Shown: one piece after another, positions 41,878 to 55,469 of the stretch
Position numbering within the stretch: the stretch's first letter is position 1
Layout of the letters: each line of letters begins with the position of its first letter
Assembly (NCBI GenBank): GCA_947039505.1
Contig: CAMQYZ010000001.1
Coordinates: 62,001 to 126,000, forward strand
DNA length: 64,000 nt
Origin: an uncultured Mycoplasma sp.
Lineage (GTDB): Bacteria; Bacillota_I; Bacilli_A; Mycoplasmatales; Metamycoplasmataceae
Direction of reading: 5' to 3'
Translations under genes and position numbers: made by a program
Notes under the pieces: generated by a model
The model's input: the letters and a program-made list of their open reading frames with translations, nothing else
What the model was told of the DNA's origin: nothing
Databases searched by the model: none

Positions 41878-43362
41878 TTACGCCCCAATCTTATCTTGTG
41901 TTCCAGCACTTTGTTTTTTCGCTTGTTCAGCTTCAATTTCTTGAGTATTTCTCATTCCCTCATTCTTATTAACTTTTTTATCTTCATAAACTATCTTTGA
42001 ATAACTCAATAGTTTAATTCCTAAATTCATTGAAGAAGCTATTAAAGCTGGTAGTAAAGTTAAAATTATCATTTCCACTCCTTCAAAAATATTTGTCGCT
42101 GATTCTTGAGGGAATGTTGATTGAAATAACACCATTCCTGATACTCCTAAGTAAGCAATAATATTTATGATGGTCGATGTTGTGTTTTTAATATTTGGAA
42201 AATTAACACCAATTAAAATTGTTGAAATATTAATTACAAATATCGCAATGAAACAAGTAGATAAAGACATATAAACAGATATATCAACACCTTTAGCCAA
42301 TCCAGCAATAATAACAGTTTTAATTAATATAAATCATGATATAAAATCCATCAATATTGAATTATCAATACTTGATATCAACATATTCGTTTTACCTTTT
42401 TTACCCATTTTCTTGAATCATATGATTATTGCTACATATACAAATAATATAATAGCGTCTATAGACATAGAAACAATAGATAAAATTTCAATTTTATTTC
42501 CTGATCATACCGATAAAATTGGCAAAGCTTTTGTAATACCTAGAATTATCAAAGATAAAGCAGGCATCAAAACCATCAAGAAAGAAATATTTCTAAAGAA
42601 ATCTATTTTTTGGATTTCTTGTTCTGTTTTATTAAATAATACTAATTCTTTGAAAGTTTTAACATATGAAAATGAAAATGAAGTATACAATAATCCTATT
42701 GAAAATATAACCAATTGAATTATCAAAAAAATAGTTGACATTTGAGGCATAATTGAAACTCCTCATGATACCATTGCTAAAATTGGAAAAATAAGCATTG
42801 TAAATAAAGATAACTTGGTTTTAATTCACGAAGAAGGGAAAGCGCCCTTTATTTTGAAAGCATTAAACATTAATGTTGAAGCCATAAAAATAAATCAAAA
42901 AATTAATCCAATTCCAAAAATTAATGAACGAATTTGTGACACTTGACTAATCTCATCTATTGATCCTTTTGCAGGATAAGCAAATGGAGGAATAGACATA
43001 ATTATGATTATTAACGATAATATTACTGCATTAATCAAATGGATAATGTAATAATTAATAATAAAAAGTTTTTTCAAAGAGCCTTTATATATTCAAGAAA
43101 TTAAACCTATTGAAAATAAAGCCAAAAATAAACCTATAAAAATATTGATAAAATCTATATATTGAAAATCCAACTCTGGAGCTTGTGCTCCTGAAAACAA
43201 AAAAGAAAGAGATAATAAAGAAATGAATAGTGAGTACATAAAATAAGAAGCTGCCTTCAAATAATTATCTCACCTTATTTTTTTAGTTAAAATATCTTTA
43301 TTTTGAGTGATGTAACCTTTGTTTTTTTCCAGGTCTAAAGATTGTGTTGCTTCGTATGCCAT
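41878..43362 (-). CDS. Multi-spanning membrane protein of the F1-like ATPase neighbourhood
   Basis: A 494-residue protein with about twelve hydrophobic helices and a hydrophilic acidic tail (about 460-494, NKNEGMRNTQEIEAEQ). The start at 43362 (MAYEATQSLDLEKNK) has AAGGAG. It has no motif of a known transporter family and no conserved charged residue suggesting an F0 a or c subunit. It is first in a two-gene unit with the 1080-residue surface protein. As the only polytopic protein near the F1-like genes it is the best candidate for a membrane sector (X0), but that is inference from position. Confidence 0.78.
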
Positions 43363-43483
43363 AGTTTTCTCCTTATTAATAATTTTTTTTATAATTATAA
43401 CACTTTAAATGTTAATTATTTTTATTTTTAAGTATTTATATTTAATACTTTTTTATATGGTTTTTTTAAAAATTATCTTAATT

Positions 43484-44887
43484 TTATGAGGGTTTGAAAC
43501 CTTTTGTAATGTCTTTTGTATAAGAATATTTAGCTTCAGGATTAATTTTACTTTTTATATAAATTTCAACAGAAATGGCCGGTTTTCCTGATAAAACTAT
43601 TTCAGAAGCCATAGTGACTTGGTATTCAAAATCTGGGTATAGTGTTTTTGTGAATACAAATGCCTCAAAATTATTAGATTCTATAATTTCTTTAATTGTT
43701 TTATTTTTGTAAATTGGAGAAATTGTGGGTTTTATCGCTCATTCATTATAAGGATTGTTAGCAATTATATTGTTCAATTCATTTTGTTGAACTGATAGCA
43801 ATCCATCTAATTTAGTTTCATATGTTTTTGTATTAACACTTTCACTTTGTCAAACAAGAACTTTTATTATTAATGACTCTTGTTTGATATCATTTTGTTG
43901 GGTTTCTGCTGATATTATTTTGTAATTAAATTTAGGTATAGATGGTAAATCTTTGAAAACTAAGTATTTTTGAGAATTATTGTCATTAATAGACTGTATT
44001 ACATCAGCTGCAGTGGGGTGAATAAAGGGATCATTTAATTCAACAGATAATTCATCAGCATTTTCTATAAAATTAGAAGAATCTAAATTATAAAAATCTT
44101 TTACCATAACAGTACCTGAAGAGGTTTCCGATAATCCATCATTAATTTCAAACAATATAATTGTTTTCCCTAAAACAATGTTTGATGCAATTTGACTATT
44201 TAATTGTTCATCAGTCAACATTGTACCTAATTCTTTAAATTTTGTTATAAAACTCTCGACTTGTTCAGTAGTAGAATTACCATCTATTGTTAGTAATGCA
44301 TTTAATTTTGCTCCATTATTATTGTATATAAAACCTAAAGATTCTGCTTTAGAAAAATAAGGTGAATTGATAGCAATTGATTCTGGAGTTACTGTAGTTC
44401 CAGGTTCAGGAAGTTTGGTTGCATCAACACTTGAAGAATAACTAGGCAAATCAACAATTGTTTCTTGAATAACTGTTTGCGCAGAAATTTCAGAAGTGGC
44501 AAATATATTGGTTAATTTTGTTGTATATTTAAGACTTTCGTTGTTTTTATTAGTTATTTCAACTTCAACTTCTAAGTCTTTATTTCCTAATGATTTTTTA
44601 GATATAACTTCATAAGTTAAACTAGAATCATAACCTTTTACTTTTTCAAAAATAAAATCTTTATCTGTAGCATATAATTCCATTCATTCAGAAGAATATT
44701 TAGTCATTTTTTCACCAACATTAGGTGCTATCTTCATTTCCATAGCTATATTTAGATGTTCAGATGGAGTTTTTGTATTCTCTTTGTAATAACTTATTAC
44801 TGCTCATCCACTAAACGATGCACCTACACAAGCTAATGTTGAACCAACACCAATAATTATTCATTTTGCTTTTTTTGATATATACAT
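43484..44887 (-). CDS. Bitopic surface protein with lipoprotein-associated beta modules
   Basis: A 467-residue protein. An N-terminal helix (8-32, TLACVGASFSGW) may be an anchor or an atypical lipoprotein signal with Cys20. Three repeats of a beta-strand module are visible: near 75-120 (LTYEVISKKSLGNKDLEVEV), near 340-385 (FNYKIIS) and at the C-terminus (FEYQVTMASEIVLSGKPAIS, ending DITKGF). They follow the pattern of the mycoplasma lipoprotein-associated type-17 repeat. It forms its own transcription unit with a TATAAT in the leader and AGAGGT before the ATG. Confidence 0.75.
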
Positions 44888-45002
44888 TAAACCTCTTTAA
44901 CTAATATTTAATTCATAAATTATAATACTTTTTCAATCTTTTTATTTAAATTTATCAATATTCCTAAATTAAAATTAATTATATATTATTCTTAAGTAAA
45001 TA

Positions 45003-48000
45003 TTAAATATCAGTCATTAAATCAAGTCCTGAATTAATATCATTATATATAACGTTTGAACTACTTCCAGGTTTTATAGTTAGATTATTTCCAATAAATG
45101 AATTATCATTAATAACTAAGATATTGGATAAGTCAATTTCAAATTGGTTATTAGAAATTTTTAAATCCTTCAAAAAATTAGAAGGTATAAAATAAATATC
45201 TTCACCAAATTTTATTTTCTCAATTTTTAAACCATTTAAATTTTTAATATTTCTAATTATTAACTCTGAACTTGAAATCATCTCTTTAAAATAAAGCACT
45301 CCATTTTCTAAACTTCATGGTAATTTATTTGAAGCAATAGAGTGAGCAGGAGTTCTATCAACAAATTGTCATTTATTTATAGAAAAAGCACCTCCCGAAA
45401 CATACAAAATAGAACTGGGTATAATGATTTTTACCAAATTATCATTTCGAATAAAGGAATTTTGTGTTATTTCAGCTTTTACACCATTTTCAAAAATTAA
45501 ATGAGTAATATTATTCCCTTCGAATGAATTAGCATCCAATATTTCTAAATTTGAATTAAATCTTAATTCTCCTTCTAAATTATTAAATTTTTGTATATAA
45601 GAATTTTGAAACACAGCTTTTCCTATTATTTCAACATTTTCAAGACCCACAACTTCATTTATTTTAATATTTTGAAATAAATAATCATGCAACTTTCTTT
45701 CTCTATAATTTGTTTCTGGCTGTTTAATCGTTAATTTGTTAATAGATGCTATATTTGTTTGTGAAAACCCTGTAATAGACGATTCATTTTCAGGGATTAA
45801 ATCTAAATCTCAAATAACCTCTTCTACGTCAACTTTTTTTGTTAATAAAATATTTATTTGATTAATAGCTTTTGCATAAGAATAAGGTTCTGGTCTTGCA
45901 TGACTAAAATCAATAATTATGCCATTCGAACTACTTAATGAAATTAATTCTGGAATAAATGTTAATTTATCATCTATATTAATTTCAACTCCTTGATCAA
46001 AAGAAGTTTTTGTAATTTCAGGAACAATATTAAAATTAACTGATTTTAACTTTTCATTGTTTGAAAATGCATTTGACCCAATAGATTGTATATCAAACAA
46101 AGAAATTGCTGTTAATAAATTTTTATCAAATGTGTTATTCAAAATAACTGTTATTTTTGGAATAAATATTGAAATTAGTTTGTTATTTTGAAAACCTCCT
46201 ACACCAATGGAAATGACTTCAGGAAGATTTATAGAAGTTAGATTGTTGTATGAAAAAGAGTTTTGACCTATTTTGTTAACAAAGGACATATTTAAATTTC
46301 CCTTTAATGAAGATTTATAGAAAGCAAAGTTTCCAACTTCTTCAATACTATTTAAAATATTTATGTCAATTTTGGAAAGATTAATATCATAAAATGCATA
46401 GCTTGGAATTGTTTTGATATTTGTAGGTAATGTTAATTTTGTTATATCTGTTTTTAAATATTTAATATTAGTGTAAAAATTATCAACAAATATGTCTGCT
46501 GAATTTTCCAAATTTAAGTGACCATCAACTAATAATATATTCGTTAAATTTTCTGGCATAACTCTATCTACTTCTGCTTTTGAATTAGTTATTGAATTTA
46601 TCAAATCATTTGTCAATAAATTAGTTTTACCATATATAAAAATTTTAATAGGATTTGCATGATCAAATGTTTTAAAAATATTATGAAAGTTCAAAGATGT
46701 AGGAATAGCCTTATTTTCTAGATGTAAATTTTGGACAATATTATTCTTGGGATCTCCAGAATCAAAGTAATTATTTAATTTAAAATTTGCTTCTTCATAA
46801 CCAGGAATGTTTGGGATTGCAGAATCTAAATCAAGACTACCATTCTTTACCAAATTACTAATTTTTGAATTAAATTTCCTATCGATAACTCTCTTTTTCT
46901 TGATGGCAATCATATCGATTGACAAAATATTTTCTAATATAGTTATTTTTTTAATTTGTCATTTGTCTAACGATAATTCATTATCTATAGAAGTATCTAC
47001 ATTTCCAGCAAAAATTACTTCATCAATAGTTAGAGTTAATTTATTAATGTCTTTTATAAGTTGATTTGATTTCTTTGATTGATTAAATAACTCACCATTC
47101 AATTTTATTGCATTAACTATTATTGAATCTGGTTTATGAATTAATAATTTTAATACATCTAAAAGTTCTTGCAATGATTTTATGTTTTCATTTATAAAAT
47201 CCATTGTTTTAGTTTTTTCGTCATAATACAAACTAAGTCCAAGTGAAAGCAAGTTTTCAAACTTTACATTGGAATCAAAGGAATTATTGTGTATTTTTTT
47301 TATTTTATTTTCAGTATCAAAAATTAATATCTTATTGGATAAAAATAAACTGTCTCCCAATTCAATAACTTCTTTCGGTAATTTAATATGCGTAATAAAA
47401 TTTGATTGAAAGTAACCTGTGCCAATTTCTTGGTTTTTTAGCTCTCAATTTTTGAATTCAGAAAGATCAAGTTCTCCATAGACAGCTTTACCCAATCATT
47501 TTTCATTAAATTTAATAATGTTGTCGCTTGTTCTATTAATAAAAACTACTTCAGCATTAATTCCTAAATTGTCTTCTGAATTAATTTTTACACCTTCGTC
47601 AGTTACAACAAAAACATAAAGTGGTTTTTGTGCACTTTTAAAGTTATTTGTAATTGATATCGATAAATCTTGATGTCGTTTTTTGTCTTTAATTAAATAG
47701 AAATATCCAATAACTAATTTTTGATTATTAAAATCATACCTAGTTGTTTTAATATCATTATTGAATTCAAAACCAAATCCTGGTGGACATTTAATGTCCA
47801 ATATATTCATTCATTCTTTGGTTTCATTTTTTTTTGGTAAAAAATTTTTCAAGAATTCTTTCAAAGTATATTTATTTTTATGTTCTGTGTTTAAATTTAA
47901 AGATTGAAAATATGATGTTACTGATCTAGCATAACTATGTCAAGTTACAAATCCAGAAACTACAGAATTAGTTTCTATCACTTCATTTCCAATTACAATA

Positions 48001-48338
48001 GAAATATTAAACTCAAGTTTAGTGCCATCTATTATTTTGGAATAATTGAATTTTACATCAACATCTTTACCTTGAATTAAATTTTCAAAATCTGAAGATA
48101 ACTCAAAATTAACCAAAGAACTCGAGTCATTATCAATATATAATTGAGCAGGGTATTGTAATATTTTCGATTGTTGTTCTTCAATCGGAACAACAATTTC
48201 TGAATTTTCTTCTAAAAAATCATTTATCAAATCATTTAATAAATCATTGGAACTACTGCATGAAGATAGTAAAACAATTGGAGATATAATAGTTGATGAC
48301 AACATTATTGTTTTTAATATTTTTTTTTGTCTAAGCAT
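45003..48338 (-). CDS. Large leucine-rich-repeat (BspA-like) lipoprotein
   Basis: A 1111-residue lipoprotein. The signal peptide ends PIVLLSSCSSS (lipobox LSSC, Cys27). Two beta modules like those of the neighbouring proteins follow (about 90-130 and 195-240). A long region then carries BspA-type leucine-rich repeats (about 620-790), for example IPSYAFYDINLSKIDI, IGQNSFSYNNLTSINLP and IGSNAFSNNEKL, each with a xxIGxxAFxxNxLxxI pattern. A second short LRR group lies near 910-1000. Such repeats in bacteria usually mediate adhesion. The gene is read through about eight TGA codons. It is last in a unit with the 36- and 150-residue membrane proteins. Confidence 0.85.
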
Positions 48339-48362
48339 AATTCATTCTCTAAAATCTAAAAA

Positions 48363-48815
48363 TTAATCAAATTGTTTATATTTATCAAAAGAATCCATAT
48401 ATTCTGAATAAAATTGACTAACTCTTGATATTTTAACACTTGGATCAATGATTGAATAAATTACATAATCAAAAACTAAAGTTCGACTTTGTGATGTAGG
48501 TATAACTTTAGTTATTTCAATTTTATAAGAATAATTTTTTAATTGATTTTCCTTAGAAAAGGTAATATTTTTTGTAACTACATTTTCTACTAAATGCTGA
48601 CCACTAAGATTTGGTTCTGGTTCAGAAATAATAAAATTATTCTTTTGAAATAAAGAGCTTTCCTCTGCTTCAAAAAAATCAATTAAATCTTTTTCTTGGG
48701 GTGTCATTTTAGATGTATTATAAGCATAAATTGATCCAATTACAATTGCAGGAGTTCCAATTACAATAATTGAACCTAATGTTATTAATGCTAATTTGGT
48801 ATTTTTGTTTTTCAT
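48363..48815 (-). CDS. Small bitopic surface protein with one beta module
   Basis: A 150-residue protein. A basic N-terminus and one helix (about 8-31) are followed by a roughly 118-residue outside domain. Its second half, starting YSYKIEITKVIPTSQ, has the alternating beta pattern shared with the 467- and 1111-residue neighbours. No lipobox. AGAGGT precedes the start. It sits between the 36-residue peptide and the LRR lipoprotein in one unit. Function unknown. Confidence 0.75.
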   Translation of the reverse strand: MKNKNTKLALITLGSIIVIGTPAIVIGSIYAYNTSKMTPQEKDLIDFFEAEESSLFQKNNFIISEPEPNLSGQHLVENVVTKNITFSKENQLKNYSYKIEITKVIPTSQSRTLVFDYVIYSIIDPSVKISRVSQFYSEYMDSFDKYKQFD

Positions 48816-48862
48816 GTTAACCTCTATTTTATATTATTAAAAAAGTATATTTTCTTTAACAA

Positions 48863-48973
48863 TTAAATTGCTAAAAAAATCAGCAAAGTAATTGTAAATA
48901 TCAATACTACTATAAATACTAATCCACTAATTAATATATTGTTTTTTTTCTTATTTTTGTTTTTTTCAAACAT
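48863..48973 (-). CDS. 36-residue single-span membrane peptide
   Basis: A very short gene: MFEKNKNKKKNNILIS followed by a run of hydrophobic residues to the end. It therefore has a charged cytoplasmic N-terminus and one helix of about 22 residues. AAGGA lies five bases before the ATG and a promoter with TATAAT (49026-49031) lies upstream, which argues for a real gene. It is first in the unit that follows the beta-like subunit. No homolog is recognisable at this size. It could be a small subunit of the membrane part of the F1-like machine. Confidence 0.6.
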   Translation of the reverse strand: MFEKNKNKKKNNILISGLVFIVVLIFTITLLIFLAI

Positions 48974-49010
48974 GTTAAGTCCTTTAAGTACTTGTAAATT
49001 ATATTTATTT

Positions 49011-49031
49011 TTTTAAATATTTAAAATTATA
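49011..49031 (-). promoter_or_regulatory. Promoter with 16-base palindrome upstream of the surface-protein unit
   Basis: On the minus strand the -10 box TATAAT (49026-49031) runs directly into the perfect palindrome TTTTAAATATTTAAAA (49011-49026), placed around the expected transcription start. The palindrome could be an operator or simply AT-rich chance. Confidence 0.4.
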
Positions 49032-49077
49032 TCATAAATTAAGCGTTATAACATTCTTTTAAATATAATATATTATT

Positions 49078-49102
49078 AAAAAAACACCTTTGAATAGTGT
49101 TT
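49078..49102 (-). terminator. Terminator of the F1-like ATPase operon
   Basis: On the minus strand AAACAC / GTGTTT with a 9-base loop is followed by seven T, about 48 bases after the stop of the beta-like gene. It separates the F1-like operon from the surface-protein unit. Confidence 0.78.
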
Positions 49103-49149
49103 CTTCAATAATATATCTTTAATCAATTTTGACTAATTATGTATTTAAA

Positions 49150-52786
<3,637 letters not shown>

Positions 52787-52802
52787 AAATACCCCTTATT
52801 TT

Positions 52803-53396
52803 TTATTTCCTTATCTCTCATGCCACTATTGACTTTAATAATACTTTTTTCGAAACTTTAATTACACTATCTTGATGTTCTAAAAGTTTAAAGACATTAT
52901 TATTTTTAGAATAATTCTCTGCCGAGAAATAATTCGATAATCGACTATATTCTTTCAATGCAGGTTGATTTTTAGAAATTTCTAACATATCTTCCAATTC
53001 TTCCAAATTAATGGTTTTCAAATTTGAAAAGTTTTTGTAAATTTGAATTAGCATCTTATCCGGAATTATATCAAACTTACCATTTAACATAACCAAATCT
53101 CCTAGTTGATTTGATACTCTCATTACATCTTCAGCCATAACAAAAGATGTTTTTTCTTCATTTGTTGAAGATTCTCTATCTTTATATTTTATAACCAAGG
53201 CAGCTACATCATAAATTGTTATAACATCAGAAGTATTACCTTTTACCTTAAATGGCATACCTAGTAATAATTCAACAGGTTTGTAATCTACAGTTAATAT
53301 TGTGATGTCAGTCACTATTTGACTTTCATCTAAATATATTAATTTAAGTAAATCAGGATTGATGGCTGTAGTTAGCGTTAATTCTCTTTTTTCCAT
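52803..53396 (-). CDS. Unknown subunit of the F1-like ATPase operon (197 residues)
   Basis: A 197-residue soluble protein between the gamma-like and alpha-like genes. The N-terminal half is beta-rich (RELTLTTAINPDLLKLIYLD and PVELLLGMPFKVKGNTSDVI). The second half is helical with a Lys-rich end reached through a TGA Trp. The position is where ATP synthase operons do not carry a gene, and no epsilon or delta signature is visible. The start overlaps the preceding stop (TAATG), so it is made in step with the gamma-like subunit. Probably a structural subunit specific to this ATPase type. Confidence 0.78.
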
Positions 53397-54418
53397 TATT
53401 CCACCACCCCTTTTACTTTAACTAAGGGAAACTCTTCTTCTTGCTCTCTTACTTTAAATGCTGCATACAGCAATAGAGATTGCATTGTAGATTCTTCTTT
53501 TCTAGTTCTATTATAAAGCATTTTTAAATCAAATTGTTGTTCAGATAATTTATTTTTTTTCTCTTCAAGTAATTGAAGTTCTAAATTAAACTGTTCAATA
53601 TTGCTAAGAATTTTAGTTTCATAAATGTTTTGCCTAATAATTGTTTTAGTTAATTGTTCGTACAATACATAAATGTTGGGATTTCATTCAGCTTTATCAA
53701 TGTTAATGCTAGACATAATCTTCTTATGATGCAATATATATTCTTGCACAGATTTTAATTGATCTTCATTAACTGGTTCATCATTACTAGTTCTTAATTT
53801 TTGTTTTTTCTCATTAGAATTTGACAAAATATTTTCAAAAGGTAAAATTTGTTTAGAGACAACTGGTTCACTATTTAAGTTAGATGCTTGAGTAATTAAC
53901 ATCAACGCTCTACTGAACAAATTATTCTTTAATCCTATTTCAACTAATTCACTAACTTTTTGAGAAAGTCCTTCTAAATCTTCAAATAATGAATATTCAA
54001 AATGCTCAATAACATTTAATTCCAACTTTTGACAAATCTTATTAACATTATTTCCAAAAGTAATAATATAATCATTTGGAGTAACTACTTTAACAAGGGT
54101 TTCCTCTAATTTGTCCAACATATTTTTTGAATATATGTCTAATTTCTTTGGATCAACCAAGAAATACATAGTAGAATCAATTTTAGTTTTTTCAATTTTT
54201 TCATTATCTCTATCAAAAAACATCATTCCTCTTTTAAGAAATCAACGTTCTTCCACTGCATTCAATAAATTTAAATTAACTGTTTTTAAATTTTGAATAT
54301 TTTCTAACTTACTTACTTCTTGATTTAATAATTGCAAAACACGTATTTTAGATATTTCAACAAAATTTAAAAAGAAAGTTAATTTTTCTGATTTATCTTT
54401 GACTTCTTTTAATTTCAT
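53396..54418 (-). CDS. F1-like ATPase gamma-type stalk subunit
   Basis: A 340-residue protein with the architecture of F1 gamma. The N-terminal helix (about 1-60, VEISKIRVLQLLNQEVSKLE) is followed by a central alpha/beta domain (65-160), an inserted low-complexity segment (about 190-235) and a long C-terminal coiled-coil helix (252-325). The C-terminal helix includes DLKMLYNRTRKEESTMQSLL, which parallels the conserved LxYNRxRQAxITxE end of gamma. Under the standard code it appears as two unrelated small proteins, joined here by a TGA Trp at 53684-53686. GAAGGGG precedes the start. The C-terminal helix would rotate inside the alpha/beta ring. Confidence 0.82.
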
Positions 54419-54443
54419 ACAAAACCCCTTCTTTTCTTAATAT

Positions 54444-55265
54444 TTATTTTTCTTTTTTAGATTTGTTACCCAAAGAAATTACAAGTTTGTTAAAATTATT
54501 TGCTGCTTTTTCATCAATAAATAACGAAGTAATTCCACTAACTCCTCTAACTAATAAAGTTCCTGCAAAAAATTCAACTTCATGTCCATTATTAAGAGCA
54601 TTATCTAATAATTTTATAAATGAATCAACAATTAAAAAATTGTTTCCTTCATTTTCTACCAAAGAAGTTCACTCAACTATTCCAATTGGCGGCAATAACT
54701 TTGGATTTGCAATAGCAACTGGGATTATTTTAGATTTATCAAAACGAATAACATCAATAATTAGAATTGGATTTAATACAACTGGATATCCTAAAATAAT
54801 TTTTTGCATTATTGAGTCTAAAAATTTATTTAATGTTTTTTCAACTTCATCTATAGTAATAATTACACCATCATAAATATAAATATGTGTTTGTAAAACA
54901 ATGTCTTTAATAGAAAACTTTGTATTTCTTTGAAAAACTTCATTATAGTTTCATACTGATTTGTTTAATACTAAATTATAGCTTTCATATGAATCAATTG
55001 AAGACAATGGTTTAGCATTTAAATCATTGAAATGTTCTTCCAATGCATTTATTTTTTCAATTCTCATTTTTGAATCTTCTTCAATAAGTTCTTTTTCTGT
55101 TCTAACTACTGAAAAAGCTATTTCTTTTGTTTGTGAAATAATATCTTCATAAGATAATGTTCCTGCAAACTTTTTTCCCTCTTGCACAGATTTTGGTTCA
55201 AAAGAAACATTGTTCTCCAAATTATTTTGTTTATTTTCTTCTAAGTTTCTATTTTTTTCTTGCAT
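54444..55265 (-). CDS. Unknown first gene of the F1-like ATPase operon (273 residues)
   Basis: A 273-residue soluble protein. An acidic, disordered N-terminus (1-45) precedes a helix (about 50-85, IISQTKEIAFSVVRTEKELI). A mixed alpha/beta C-terminal domain contains PVVLNPILIIDVIRFDKSK and ANPKLLPPIG. No TM segment and no known motif. It leads the operon, 26 bases before the gamma-like gene. GAGGG precedes the ATG and a TATAAT lies at 55328-55333. It may be a connector or regulator of the motor. Confidence 0.78.
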
Positions 55266-55327
55266 ATAATTCCCTCGTCTTGATTTTTCAAAAATATTTT
55301 AATAAAATAATAAAATAAATTTTCTCA

Positions 55328-55376
55328 ATTATAACATAATATTATTTTAAATACAAACATTTATTTTAAATACAAA
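55328..55376 (-). promoter_or_regulatory. Promoter of the F1-like operon with tandem 16-base repeat
   Basis: TATAAT on the minus strand at 55328-55333 gives a leader of about 55 bases. Just upstream, TTATTTTAAATACAAA occurs twice (55342-55357 and 55361-55376), with a 19-base period, covering the -35 region. This could bind a regulator on two helical faces or simply stabilise the promoter. The rest of the 204-base spacer is AT-rich without a gene. Confidence 0.45.
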
Positions 55377-55469
55377 TAAATATTTTTTAAAATTTTCTTC
55401 ACCTTATAAATAAATCATTTTATATTATAAATCATTAATTAAATTTAATCTTAAAAAAGAAACAATAAA

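Noticed and set aside
41355-42718. Plus-strand open frames of 60-140 codons here and elsewhere
   Set aside because: They lie opposite longer minus-strand genes, lack ribosome-binding sites and have the composition of antisense shadows.
43427-43450. Inverted repeat AAGTATT/AATACTT as a terminator of the 467-residue gene
   Set aside because: On the minus strand it is followed by A, not T, so it does not look like an intrinsic terminator; AT-rich palindromes are common here.
38633-48338. Many short open frames suggesting decayed genes
   Set aside because: They join into five long proteins when TGA is Trp, in constant frame, with ribosome-binding sites at the joined starts only.
38633-48338. 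MIB-MIP immunoglobulin-cleaving system, which accompanies some F1-like ATPases
   Set aside because: I see no serine-protease motif or MIB-like architecture; instead there are leucine-rich repeats and multi-span proteins. So another type of F1-like locus is more likely.
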